In this document: positions 9,221 to 17,570 of the stretch, one piece after another | Numbering within the stretch: position 1 is the stretch's first letter | Layout: each line of letters opens with the position of its first letter | Source of the DNA: Prevotella sp. P3-122 | GTDB taxonomy: Bacteria; Bacteroidota; Bacteroidia; Bacteroidales; Bacteroidaceae | NCBI RefSeq assembly: GCF_002251365.1 | Contig: NZ_NPJH01000024.1 | Location: 62,001-126,000 of the forward strand | Length of the DNA: 64,000 nucleotides | Direction of reading: 5' to 3' | Translations under genes and position numbers: made by a program | Notes under the pieces: generated by a model | What the model saw: only the letters and a program-made list of their open reading frames with translations | The model's database searches: none | Told to the model about the DNA's origin: nothing

Positions 9221-10467
9221 ATGGTGAATGGGAAAATAGTCCATCTAAGGAATTTTCTTGAGAAACTTGATGTTATCAGGAAACGATATGAGGATATAGA
9301 GGTTCGGAAAGACCAGTTCAATATCTTCACAGCAATGTTTGATGAATCAGACGAGGTGAATTTACATTCTCAATTTATCTTCTCAATTTCAAAACAGGCA
9401 ATGAGTATCGCTATCTAAATGCCTTTCTGAAATGTGTTGATAGCTCTTTCGAATACGACTTGAATTCGTTGGAAATTCATAAGGAGTTACATGATATTGA
9501 TATCTTGCTGCTGGACAAGTCAACGAAGCGAGCTGTCATTATTGAGAATAAGATCTATGCTTCCGACAGTAATCATGAGAAAGAAGGGCAATTAGAGAAG
9601 TACTACAGGATTATCATTGAAAAGGAAAAGATACCTGAAGACAACATCGAAGTGTATTATCTTTCTCTTGACGGGCATGAGCCTTCTACGGAAAGTGTTT
9701 CCACAAACAACAAGTATCCAAAGTTGTGCGAGAAGGTCCAGTGCATCTCTTATCCCAATGAAATCGTCAGATGGTTGCAAGGATGTATGCCGTTTGTTTA
9801 TGACAAACCCTTTCAACGAGAAACAATTATACAATACATTAAATTGATTGATGATATGACAAATAATGTTGATATAGAAGAGAGAGTTGAAATAAAGAAA
9901 TTGATTGGCGAGTCAAAGAGCAATTTAGAAAGCGCAAAGCTCCTTATTGACAACGTCAAACATTTACATTGGCATACTATAGCTGATTTCTGGAATGGCT
10001 TGGTAGTTGTTTTAGAAAAGAATGGCTATGAGGTGTTGCAGAAGCCAACGGAAGAGGACTTTTCAGACATCGCTCATGGAAGCAGTAGAAAGAGGAATAA
10101 TGCAAGTCTTTCGATTGAAATCAAAACGTCGTTACCCTTTAATATTCAATTGGAAGAATATTCTGATGAATTGTTGTACTTTGGCGTAAGGAATGGTCAG
10201 AAGCTACCCAAACAATATGTCAAGGCGTTTGAAACACTTGTGGCAAATAATGAGGATTACGAAGATGATGAGAATTGGTATATATGGAAATATCCATCAA
10301 TTCCAAAGGACGAAAATATAGATTCCTGGGATATTTATAATGATGCCACCTTCCATCTTATCGATGATAGTTTTCGTCAGCGAATTACTTCTGTAATCAT
10401 TGATGACATTTCCAAATTCACTAAAGATGTTGAGGATTGCTTAAAAGCAGCGGATAATAATAAATAA
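9221..10467 (+). pseudogene. PD-(D/E)XK nuclease family protein, frameshifted
   Basis: The first frame (9221-9418) gives FNIFTAMFDESDEVNLHSQF, the typical N-terminus of this family. The conserved continuation IYLLNFKTGNEYRYLNAFLK and the catalytic core lie one frame away, and the open frame then runs to 10467. The core shows HDIDILLLDK and VIIENKIYASD, giving the D...ExK catalytic pattern. One base appears to be missing near 9375. Without the shift the protein would be about 415 residues. It sits 38 bases after the helicase, presumably in one operon. A sequencing error is possible; if real, the nuclease is probably lost or expressed only by frameshifting. Confidence 0.7.
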
Positions 10468-10571
10468 TGAAACAGAAGAATCACGGGACGGTTCTTTGAT
10501 CCGCTGAAGATGGCTAATGTGATAATAATGAACGGAATAAAAAACGTTATAGAAATAAAGTTAGACGAGAT

Positions 10572-11708
10572 ATGAGCGAAAAGCAGAAATATATTGACTT
10601 TGAGGCTTACGAGCGTGTGGCAGAGCCACATAAACGTGAGCGGGTTTCGGCTTGGCGTACTGCAATAGGACTTCAAGACGTAGATGGGCTTCGTGTGTCT
10701 GACTATCTGAAGGAAATAGCGGTAAAGCACATTGAGGGTGACATCACCATCGATGAGGTGAGAGAACAGCTACAGTCTTATTATGTGAATAAGACTACGC
10801 ATGATGCTGACGATGCTGAAAAGGAAGAGGCTGACCGCGTGGCGGCAAACATCACGAAATTGCTGAATGAAAAGTCTTTTTCATTGACTCCTTTAGAGTT
10901 TTTGAACATCCATCGTCATCTATTTGATGGAATCTTTAAGCATGCAGGTGAGATTCGTCCCTATGACATCAGTAAAAAGGAATGGGTATTGCAAGGCGAT
11001 ACAGTTGTATATGGTCGTGCAGCAGACATTCATGAAGCATTAAAATATGACATACAGACTGAACGAAATTTCAGTTATAAAGGCTTGACTAAAGATGAGA
11101 TTATCTCACATGTTGTGGACTTTGTGACTTTATTATGGCAGAACCATCCGTTCCGTGAAGGAAACACGCGAACAACTGCTGTTTTCATTATCAAATATCT
11201 CCGTTCCTGTGGCTACAAGGTAAACAATGAATTGTTCGCTGATAATTCCTGGTACTTCCGTAATTCCCTAGTCCGTGCCAATTATAGTAATCCCCAGAAA
11301 GGCATAGAACCAGACAAGTCCTTCCTCGTAAAGTTTTTCCGTAATTTGCTGCTCGGTGAAAACAACGAACAGAAGAATCGATATATGCTGATTGGGCATA
11401 AGGATGACGAGAACGACACCCATACAAGTACCCATGCAAGTACCCATGTCAGTTCAATCGACATACAACCTTCTTCTTAGAATGTGACGCGTTTGGTATT
11501 GGCCATCGGCAAAGAAGAAATGAGTGTGAAGAGCATGATGGAGGCTGTAGGTTTGAAGAACCGTCCGAACTTTATGGATTATTCTCTCACACCAGCAATA
11601 AGAGAAGGATTTGTGTGTATGAAGTATCCTGCCAATCCCCATCATCCCCGTCAACGTTATTTGCTGACGATAAAAGGATTGATGTTGTTGGACGGAAATA
11701 ATAGTTAA
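10572..11708 (+). pseudogene. Fic-domain protein interrupted by an in-frame TAG
   Basis: The first open part (10572-11480, 302 residues) holds an N-terminal helical region like an antitoxin/VbhA segment (DYLKEIAVKHIEGDITIDE) and the Fic active site HPFREGNTR at residues 192-200, which would transfer AMP or a similar nucleotide to a target protein. TAG at 11478-11480 ends it, but the same frame continues to 11708 with KEEMSVKSMMEAVGLKNRPN and RYLLTIKGL, the winged-helix tail normal for this family. The linker before the stop has a THxSTH repeat. The Fic core alone could still be active, so loss of function is not certain. Confidence 0.7.
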
Positions 11709-11727
11709 GTACTCAATAAATCAAAAG

Positions 11728-11956
11728 CATTTGTCCGATACTATCCAAAGAATTTGGTAAGTCTCGGACAAATGGTCTTAATAACAGTATTCATTGACTT
11801 GACACCAATACTGAACTTGTTCGGAATTTCCGAACATCTTAATATGATGAGAATGATATGAAGTATACCTTCTGTCCGATACTATTAGAAAAATTTGAAT
11901 ATCCTCGGACAAATGGCCAATCAAAAGCAGGTGTTTCCAATTTGGAAATACCTGCT
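11728..11956. repeat. Cluster of four palindromic hairpins
   Basis: Hairpin 1: CATTTGTCCGA (11728-11738) with TCGGACAAATG (11764-11774), and an inner CCAAA/TTTGG. Palindrome 2: TGTTCGGAA-T-TTCCGAACA (11818-11836). Hairpin 3: TGTCCGA (11873-11879) with TCGGACA (11905-11911), a diverged copy of hairpin 1 that shares GTCCGATACTAT. Hairpin 4: 15-base arms at 11926-11940 and 11942-11956, 14 of 15 pairing, with a one-base loop. No protein-coding frame crosses them. Confidence 0.75.
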
Positions 11957-12010
11957 CATTATTATAATACGTATGCGCGCGAGGACTATTTGCTCAGCGA
12001 CCGTTTAAAC

Positions 12011-12154
12011 CTATTTCTTCTCTTTGTCCTTCTTACGCTTACAAGCGATCTTACTACACTTTGGCAAGCAGTAAATGCTGTCTAATGTCTTGATAACAAA
12101 GACATTTCCGAAGATCTCGCACTTTCTTTTGATTTCAATTCCTAAATTTGGCAT
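12011..12154 (-). pseudogene. Remnant of an excisionase-type zinc-ribbon/HTH protein
   Basis: 47 residues beginning MPNLGIEIKRKCEIFGNVFV and ending in CSKIACKRKKDKEKK. This resembles the zinc-ribbon N-terminus of Bacteroidetes excisionase-like proteins, normally followed by a helix-turn-helix domain. Here one cysteine of the first CxxC pair reads as phenylalanine and a stop removes the rest; further stops follow in the same frame. Probably a scar of a former integrated element. Family call tentative. Confidence 0.4.
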
Positions 12155-12307
12155 GTTTTCTACTTTTAAGTTCAACAGAATCTTATATGTATGTTTAAGT
12201 ATGTATATGTTCAACCTTATCTACCATTTGGTCCTGTACCACATATGTAGCAAAAAAGCCGTAAAAAAGGAATAATAAGCACATAACAAACATGAGCCTA
12301 CAAAATG

Positions 12308-12345
12308 CAAATAGCGTGTAACTCACCAGAGCTACACGCTATTTG
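12308..12345. terminator. Strong hairpin, possible bidirectional terminator
   Basis: CAAATAGCGTGTA (12308-12320) pairs with TACACGCTATTTG (12333-12345), and the inner CTC/GAG extends the stem. Outside it ACATAACAAAC and GTTTTGTTATGT form a further inverted pair. It lies beyond the excisionase remnant. No gene is immediately upstream on the plus strand. Confidence 0.5.
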
Positions 12346-12651
12346 ATAGTGTTTTGTTATGTCTTTACCTATTGGTCTCATTTGACCTCCTCAAATATAA
12401 AGTATATTGATAATCAGTTAGTTACTGTTATCAAGATACAAATGATATGCAAATGTAAGTATAAAACCATATAGAAAAAGTACAAATGGACATTACTTTG
12501 TATGATAACATCCTTTTCTACAGATTAAGGGTTAACACAATGTTATACTACTGATATTCAGCATATTGAAGCTGTTCTTCCTTGCATTCAACAAAGAGTG
12601 TTAAATTATATTAAATCCTACAGGGCAATTATGATTCGTGCAAAGATAATA

Positions 12652-12870
12652 TTTTGCAGTCAAAGGAAGAAAGACTTCTTGAACCACTTCTATGGTTCTA
12701 TACTTCTGTTTCTGACGTAAGCTGACCCGTACGGTTTTCGGGTTTTAGACGGACATATATACAGTTTACTTTAGGTTAGCATATATATAAGAGCTAACCA
12801 AGGTAAACTAAAGTGTTTTTGTCCTGTAGATACTGCACTTTGTGGACTCTTTTCTCCTTTGACTGCAAAA
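12652..12870. repeat. 219-bp MITE-like element with 15-bp terminal inverted repeats
   Basis: TTTTGCAGTCAAAGG at 12652-12666 is perfectly inverted at 12856-12870 (CCTTTGACTGCAAAA), and similarity extends inward. The centre is itself an inverted repeat: AGTTTAC..GGTTAGC (12763-12780) against GCTAACC..GTAAACT (12793-12809). No ORF is inside. The right arm recurs alone at 14007-14021 (identical) and at 15596-15609 (14 bases). No clear target duplication was seen. Confidence 0.6.
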
Positions 12871-12970
12871 ACCTCTTATAGCCTTATCTCCACCTATAAC
12901 GTCACTTCACACTGCTGTACCATGCAGTCTGCCATGTACCACCCCATCGGGCTTTGATAAGAATTGTGTT

Positions 12971-12979
12971 GCAAAGGTA
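12971..12979 (-). promoter_or_regulatory. Outward-facing -7 box (TACCTTTGC) in a gene leader
   Basis: On the minus strand TACCTTTGC matches the consensus, with TTG 21 bases upstream. It points away from the gene that starts at 13180, about 200 bases to the right. No clear gene lies downstream on the minus strand. It is one of five similarly placed boxes. Confidence 0.45.
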
Positions 12980-13179
12980 CCTGTCATGGCGTTCATCCTG
13001 CAAGGTCGGTGCCTGTGGTTTGTCCGTGAAATCTCCACGCTCTGATTGTGGCAGAGGTAGTATTTGACGGCAAAACCTTGCATTGATGAGCCATAACACC
13101 TTTTGGGGCAACATAATTCTTTAATCAATCCCGATGGTAGTTGGTTCTACATAAGGGAAGAAAATAAAAATTTTATCTT

Positions 13180-13764
13180 ATGGCTAACATTTGCGACACT
13201 CAGTACAAGGTGACAGGCTCACGCAAAGCCGTGGCAGACCTTTGGAACACACTCCAAGAGTTGGAGGTGAACAGTAATAATGTGTATCTGTATCTCTTGG
13301 CAGAACACTATGGCATTGACTACGAGAAGAAAGGCATCTCGGTGAGAGGACACATCTATTGGGCAGAGTATGAGGAGAACGTGGAAGACGATTATGCCCT
13401 CTTGTCCTTTGACACCGAAAGTGCTTGGTCTTCATGCGACTTGTTCTTTGAGGAGGTGAACAAGGCACTTGGCGATGAACTTTCAATCAGTTGGCGAGAG
13501 GTTGAGCCAGGTTGCGACATCTTCTATACGCACGATGAGAACGACTTCTTCCCCGAAGAGTGCTACGTCACTGCATACGGAGAACTCTTTGAGGATTGTG
13601 AGGGTGCTTACTCCACCTTTGGTGATGCTATCAAGTTGTGGTGTGAGAAGACTGGTGTCTCACAGGACGGAAGAAGCGAACAGAAGATGATTGACTTCAT
13701 CAATGAATACGAGTATGAGGCAGAGGACACGAATTTCTGCATCAATCCAATCACATTCGGCTAA
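13180..13764 (+). CDS. Hypothetical mobile-element protein (Api92/DUF1281-like)
   Basis: 194 residues, acidic. The start MANICDTQYKVTGSRKAVAD and a later CDIFYTHDENDFFPEE fit the plasmid and phage proteins that begin with MANWC..N.L.V.G and are grouped with Api92 or DUF1281, thought to have a ferredoxin-like fold. No catalytic motif is visible. It is the first gene after a long leader and is followed 15 bases on by a 60-residue gene, probably in the same transcript. The function is unknown; the family link is tentative. Confidence 0.6.
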   Translation: MANICDTQYKVTGSRKAVADLWNTLQELEVNSNNVYLYLLAEHYGIDYEKKGISVRGHIYWAEYEENVEDDYALLSFDTESAWSSCDLFFEEVNKALGDELSISWREVEPGCDIFYTHDENDFFPEECYVTAYGELFEDCEGAYSTFGDAIKLWCEKTGVSQDGRSEQKMIDFINEYEYEAEDTNFCINPITFG

Positions 13765-13779
13765 CAAGGAGGAACGGAT

Positions 13780-13962
13780 ATGGCAACGATAGACATGGAG
13801 CAGTTGGACGGCGTTGTAGGGTGTTTCTGCACCTTGCTTTATCCCCGAAGAGGTCAGACAGAGGGAACGATTGTCGAGGACTTGGGTTGTGAGGTCATTG
13901 TCCAGCTCATCAACGGCAAGGAAGTGACGGAGTACAAGGATGATGTTGTCATCTGTGAATAA
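13780..13962 (+). CDS. Small acidic hypothetical protein
   Basis: 60 residues: MATIDMEQLDGVVGCFCTLL, then GTIVEDLGCEVIVQLINGKE. The pattern suggests a small beta-rich protein. An AGGAGG-like stretch (CAAGGAGGAACG) precedes the ATG at good distance, and it lies 15 bases after the preceding gene. A terminator follows at 13970. Not recognised. Confidence 0.6.
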   Translation: MATIDMEQLDGVVGCFCTLLYPRRGQTEGTIVEDLGCEVIVQLINGKEVTEYKDDVVICE

Positions 13963-13969
13963 TCAGGAG

Positions 13970-14001
13970 AGAGTCTGTTGGCTATGTGGCTTGCAGACTC
14001 T
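13970..14001 (+). terminator. Rho-independent terminator after the two-gene unit
   Basis: AGAGTCTG (13970-13977) pairs with CAGACTCT (13994-14001), followed by TTCTTCCTTT. It ends the 13180-13962 transcript. The CCTTTGACTGCAAAA repeat follows at 14007. Confidence 0.7.
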
Positions 14002-14225
14002 TTCTTCCTTTGACTGCAAAAACTCTTTTAGGACAATCCTCCAATGAGGTTATGGCTGTTGTAACTGAAATACCTTGGGAGCAAGTTGTGCGGTTTGCTC
14101 ACTTGCTCCAGTCCTGTTATAGAAGCTATGCATCGACACCTAAGCGCGACACGTCGCCAAAGTCCCTTCGCCATTTTAAGCAACCCGTCACCTTGTTATA
14201 GGAATGGTCATTTCGCCTTTTGGTT

Positions 14226-14372
14226 TTACTCGTCTGTCTTTTGCGACTCTTCCTTGTCGGACACAGAACTTGGTCTTAGCATGATGACAGTGCTATCGCC
14301 AATCCTCTGATGTCTGTCCTCTTTTGGCTTGATGCCTCTATTGCTAAGCTGACCCTTAGGCTTGTCGTTCAT
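14226..14372 (-). CDS. Possible small protein, 48 residues
   Basis: Begins MNDKPKGQLSNRGIKPKEDR and continues with IGDSTVIMLRPSSVSD; strongly charged, with plausible protein-like composition. It starts 6 bases after the stop of the ORF at 14379-14579, on a strand served by a perfect -7 box at 14576-14584. No homologue is recognised. It may be a real gene of a divergent mini-operon, or chance. Confidence 0.3.
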   Translation of the reverse strand: MNDKPKGQLSNRGIKPKEDRHQRIGDSTVIMLRPSSVSDKEESQKTDE

Positions 14373-14378
14373 CGTGCA

Positions 14379-14579
14379 TCAGTGTTCATGCTCCTCACTC
14401 TTCTGATGATACAGCTGTAAGGTCGGATTTCCCGCTTCGTTTCTCCAGGCATACAGCCATAGCAGTGCCCCTGTCTGTTGCATACGGATTGCCTCCTTGC
14501 TTACAACCTTTGTTCCATTGTTTGGCCCCGTCTTTTTCTGAATTGAGCTATTTGAAAGCCACTTATTTTTACCATGCAA
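14379..14579 (-). CDS. Possible small protein, 66 residues, start uncertain
   Basis: Frame MHGKNKWLSNSSIQ...LLWLYAWRNEAGNPTLQLYH, ending EEHEH. It would need a TTG start overlapping the -7 box at 14576-14584, so the true start is probably further in or the frame is not translated. It is listed because it is followed directly by the 48-residue ORF. Confidence 0.25.
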   Translation of the reverse strand: MHGKNKWLSNSSIQKKTGPNNGTKVVSKEAIRMQQTGALLWLYAWRNEAGNPTLQLYHQKSEEHEH

Positions 14580-14584
14580 AGGTA
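14576..14584 (-). promoter_or_regulatory. Outward-facing -7 box (TACCTTTGC) upstream of ssb
   Basis: A perfect consensus box on the minus strand, 207 bases before the ssb start and pointing away from it. Two small ORFs (14379-14579 and 14226-14372) lie downstream of it on the minus strand. Confidence 0.45.
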
Positions 14585-14790
14585 GCGTGATGCTGCGAAG
14601 GACTTCCTCCTTCTTGTGTGGCCGCTATCGCTGTGACCAATAAAATAGTGCGTAATCTTCCTTTTTCTCCCTTACCGCCAACGACAAAAAGAGTATTGCG
14701 AACGATTTTCATGGTGCTTCCCACATGGTGCCACATCCCTGCTTTTGAATGCATGTAAAAATTAAGTTTCACTTTTAAATTCAATTCAAA

Positions 14791-15177
14791 ATGAAAAAGA
14801 TCGAGAACAACTTCACAGTTTCAGGTTTCGTAGGTAAGGATGCAGAAATCCGTCAGTTCGCAAACGCCAGCGTAGCACGCTTCTCATTGGCAGTAGGCCG
14901 TCAGGAGAAGAACGGCGAGGAAACCAACCGCGTATCGGCTTTCATGAATATGGAGGCATGGCGCAAGAACGAGCACACCGAATCATTCGACAAGCTCACC
15001 AAGGGCACGTTGCTCACCGTCGAGGGTTTCTTCAAGCCAGAGGAGTGGACAGACAAGGATGGCGTGAAGCACTCCAGAATCATCATGGTTGCAACCAAGT
15101 TCTACGAGTGTCCCGACAAGGAGGAGACTCCTGCGGAAGAGCCGGCCAAGCCAGCAACCAAGAAAGGCAAGAAATAG
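14791..15177 (+). CDS. ssb: Single-stranded DNA-binding protein
   Basis: 128 residues. The OB-fold is recognisable: VSGFVGKDAEIRQF, VARFSLAVGRQE, FMNMEAWRKN, KGTLLTVEGFFKPEEW, RIIMVATKFYECP. The tail is lysine-rich and lacks the acidic DDDIPF-type tip of housekeeping SSB. It would coat single-stranded DNA during transfer or replication of the element. It has a very long upstream spacer and a textbook terminator 20 bases after the stop. A second, unrelated ssb lies at 17981 and a third OB-fold protein at 37352. Confidence 0.9.
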   Translation: MKKIENNFTVSGFVGKDAEIRQFANASVARFSLAVGRQEKNGEETNRVSAFMNMEAWRKNEHTESFDKLTKGTLLTVEGFFKPEEWTDKDGVKHSRIIMVATKFYECPDKEETPAEEPAKPATKKGKK

Positions 15178-15197
15178 CCTTTCCTCTCCATAACAAG

Positions 15198-15223
15198 GCG
15201 ACCTTCGGGTCGCTTTTGTTTTG
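15198..15223 (+). terminator. Intrinsic terminator of ssb
   Basis: GCGACC-TTCG-GGTCGC (15198-15213) is a six-pair stem capped by a UUCG tetraloop and followed by TTTTGTTTTG. It lies 20 bases after the ssb stop. Confidence 0.9.
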
Positions 15224-15369
15224 CTCAGGGACATCAATCTGCTGTTATAGCGTGTGATAATCTTCTCTAATAACAACCATGTGCATTTATTAACCATAAC
15301 GGCAACGCCGTCTTCCTTTATTCTAACCACTTCGTCCCTCACCATTTGCGAAACGTCACCAAGATGGTT

Positions 15370-15432
15370 GGCATACAGATATTCCCGGCTGATGGCGACA
15401 AAGTCGCTATTAGCCAAGAAAGACAGTATGCC
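15370..15432 (+). ncRNA. Candidate structured RNA, copy A
   Basis: GGCTGATGGCGAC (15387-15399) pairs with GTCGCTATTAGCC (15403-15415) over 13 positions, two of them G-U if the plus strand is transcribed, with loop AAA. An outer stem GGCATAC (15370-15376)/GTATGCC (15426-15432) encloses it. Copy B at 16112 keeps the fold with compensating changes. No coding frame is intact here. Confidence 0.45.
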
Positions 15433-16111
15433 AAGGTCTGAACGCGAGAGGACTGCCATCTATGCCACAAGATGCCGAAGCCGAGGCTTCTGATAATTGT
15501 GTCCTTTACTGGCTATCCACTCGCCTTGATATTCAGACCGTCAATCTTGCGACAGCTTCACTACCCACCCACACCTGCTTTACTATTCTTCTTCTCTTTG
15601 ACTGCAAAATATTTTCTGTTATAAGCGGTGGTTTCGTCCAAGTGCGTTGTATCGCTTCGCCCCACACCTTCAGAACGGCATTACTGTACGGACACCGCAC
15701 GAATCCCATGTGACAGGCAGCCAACAATGTCACTATCAGAAACTGACACTTCTGATAACTGCCTTTATTGCTGTCTGGCTGTCCCATTATCGGGCTTCGG
15801 CAATGTCCGTGTAATGCCATTCTGCCCACCCATACCACCTTTACCACTAATCAACTGTTTTACAATTTCTCTTCTGCTATACAAGAGGCAGTTCTTGTCC
15901 ACTCAGGCATATTGAATGTGGCAGACATGTCTGCTACGTCCAATCTGCCTCAGTGTCCTGCGGCAAGGACAAGGCACATTTGTCATGCTGACAGGAGTGC
16001 CCGATTTGTCCGTTGCGCAACTGTCTCTTCTTGCCTGATATACGTTACTATCTACTTCTAAATTATACTGCTTTGCCCCACGCCTTTGCGAAGCGTTACA
16101 TGGTCTGTCGT

Positions 16112-16172
16112 CATACAGACATCCTTGGCTGATGGCAACACGTTGCTATTAGCCAAAGCTGACAGTATGCCG
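16112..16172 (+). ncRNA. Candidate structured RNA, copy B
   Basis: GGCTGATGGCAAC (16127-16139) pairs with GTTGCTATTAGCC (16142-16154). Relative to copy A a G-C pair has become A-T in both arms, and the same two G-U pairs remain. The outer stem is reduced to CATAC/GTATG. Flanking bases such as CATACAG and GACAGTATGCC are shared with copy A. Confidence 0.45.
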
Positions 16173-16416
16173 AAGTACCGACGCGAGAGAATTGTCTGTC
16201 CGTGCTACAAGCTATCAAGGCTGAAGCTTTGATGACTTGCATCCCGGTCAGCCAACACACTCGCTTTATGTCGGTACAGCAGACCTGCAAACACTTCACT
16301 GCCCACCCTTACTGTTTCAATCTTTCTTCTTACCTCTTTATATATAACACATCATTCCTCTTGCAGCCAATATCAATAATCTTCTTCCAATCAGCGCAGT
16401 GGTAGGCATATTTCCT

Positions 16417-16425
16417 GCAAAGTTA
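16417..16425 (-). promoter_or_regulatory. Outward-facing -7 box (TAACTTTGC)
   Basis: A perfect box on the minus strand with TTGAC 20 bases upstream. It lies 313 bases before the ATG at 16730 and points into the repeat-rich spacer at 15224-16412. Confidence 0.45.
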
Positions 16426-16729
16426 GCCGCGTCTGAGACAATCGTCAAATTCTGCTTGAGGTCTTGTGACTGTGAACAATCTTCCTTTTCCTCGGAAAAG
16501 AGTATTCTTCACACATAATTTGTCTTTATGTCTTTTCTTGCGGCTTGTGGGAGCAGAAAATATCCCTCCACAGGCTGAAAGGTCTCGAAAGGAGGGAAGA
16601 GAAAGAAACGGTTAAGCGAACGCAGAGGGAATTTATTCACTATGCTGAGCGTAAGTTTCTTCAACGTAGTTAAACAAGTCCAGCGACATGGGCGACAAAC
16701 TTATTTGTATCACTAAAAATAGAAAGGCA

Positions 16730-17284
16730 ATGAAGATTATCATCCTGCATGATGCTGACGCACGCATCGAGTATCTTGACGTAGCCGACCACCTTCTCGG
16801 CTCAGACATCGAGGAGTTCCTCACCAGACAGGGCTTCTCAGTGAACAACATCACATGGCTTGTCACATCGGCAGACCATATCCCAGTGGTTTACCACAAG
16901 TATGACATCGACTGCAAGACCGGCGAGGCAACCCACACCAAACGAGAGGCAGAACTGCAAGACCTCACTATCCACGGACAACTCCAGGCATTGCAGCACC
17001 GGGAGCAGGACGAGCTGAAAGCGGCTCTTCGCAAGTACGGCACGGAGGTGGACGGAGGCTTTGAGGTGCATTTCGAGGGAGAGCAGCCCATCGTGGCAGG
17101 TTATCTCTTTGACGAGCCTCGTGACATCGTCATAGACGCAGCACGTTTGGATGCCGACGGAAACTTGTCGCTTCTTGGAGAGGACAAGGAAGTGAGGGAT
17201 GGACAATACGACATAGAGCCAAGCGACATATTTGGCGGTCAGTTGGACTATGTCACGTCGAGTATAGGTGCATGGATGAAGTAG
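16730..17284 (+). CDS. Hypothetical mobile-element protein
   Basis: 184 residues from MKIIILHDADARIEYLDVAD; an ATG at 16688 would add 14 residues. The N-terminus mentions positions typical of short regulators of plasmid origin (HLLGSDIEEFLTRQGFSVNN, then ITWLVTSADHIPV). The remainder is acidic with DGNLSLLGEDKEVRDGQYDI. No known domain was recognised. It overlaps or abuts the next gene and is preceded by a leader ending in an AGGAGGGAAGA block that is shared with other clusters on this element. Confidence 0.55.
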   Translation: MKIIILHDADARIEYLDVADHLLGSDIEEFLTRQGFSVNNITWLVTSADHIPVVYHKYDIDCKTGEATHTKREAELQDLTIHGQLQALQHREQDELKAALRKYGTEVDGGFEVHFEGEQPIVAGYLFDEPRDIVIDAARLDADGNLSLLGEDKEVRDGQYDIEPSDIFGGQLDYVTSSIGAWMK

Positions 17285-17523
17285 GAGCATGTATGACCCA
17301 GTGCATCGTATATGACGAGACGACCAAGGAGAGCGAGACCTTTTGCTCATTGACCGCAGCCAAGAAGTGGATGCGAGAGCGCATCAAACAGAAGCATGAG
17401 GTAAGCGGACAGAAGTACAGAGTCTATTCCGACGGAGAGTTTGTTAATTGCGGCTCTATCAGTCTCACAGGCAGCAACAAGTCTTTTGTCGCCAATACAA
17501 GGCAGACGAAGAAAGGATATTAA
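17272..17523 (+). CDS. Small hypothetical protein
   Basis: 83 residues if the ATG at 17272 is used, which overlaps the previous gene by 13 bases; an ATG at 17293 would avoid the overlap and give MTQCIVYDETTKESETF. The middle (LTAAKKWMRERIKQKHEV) is a basic helix. Not recognised. The first copy of the 37-bp leader repeat begins within its stop codon. Confidence 0.5.
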   Translation: MDEVGACMTQCIVYDETTKESETFCSLTAAKKWMRERIKQKHEVSGQKYRVYSDGEFVNCGSISLTGSNKSFVANTRQTKKGY

Positions 17524-17558
17524 TAACAAGGTAACGGCAAGCCTAACCAACTTGCCAC
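17522..17558 (+). repeat. 37-bp direct repeat, copy 1, with internal hairpin
   Basis: Begins AATAACAAGGTAACGGCAAG and ends ACCAACTTGCCAC; GGCAAG and CTTGCC form a hairpin. It differs from copy 2 at 17927-17963 by one base. The two copies are 405 bp apart and bracket the excisionase-like gene. Confidence 0.8.
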
Positions 17559-17570
17559 ACATATATTGAT

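Larger units (their letters stand above)
11709..13179 (+). other. 1.5-kb gene-poor region with palindromes, an excisionase remnant and a MITE-like repeat
   Basis: Apart from the pieces listed separately (palindromes 11728-11956, remnant 12011-12154, terminator-like hairpin 12308-12345, inverted-repeat element 12652-12870 and promoter box 12971-12979) no gene is convincing on either strand. The stretch 12360-12650 is AT-rich and without recognised features. From 12980 to 13179 lies the leader of the next plus-strand gene. Confidence 0.5.
15224..16687 (+). other. 1.46-kb spacer built of diverged repeats
   Basis: No plus-strand gene. Three diverged modules can be traced, roughly 15340-15600, 15650-15870 and 16070-16330, each bounded by a CTGCCCACCC-like block and by GCCCCAC-like blocks. 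On the minus strand two modules share LSRxxxGILSxLANS in one frame, but frames break and contain stops. Modules one and three carry the conserved hairpin listed separately. The region may be decayed coding DNA on the minus strand or structured RNA on the plus strand. Confidence 0.45.

Noticed and set aside
14983..15459. 158-codon minus-strand frame that begins MAVLSRSDLGILSF
   Set aside because: Its last part runs antisense through the terminator and the ssb coding sequence, which argues against translation of the whole frame. The first part is treated as a decayed repeat or as structured RNA.
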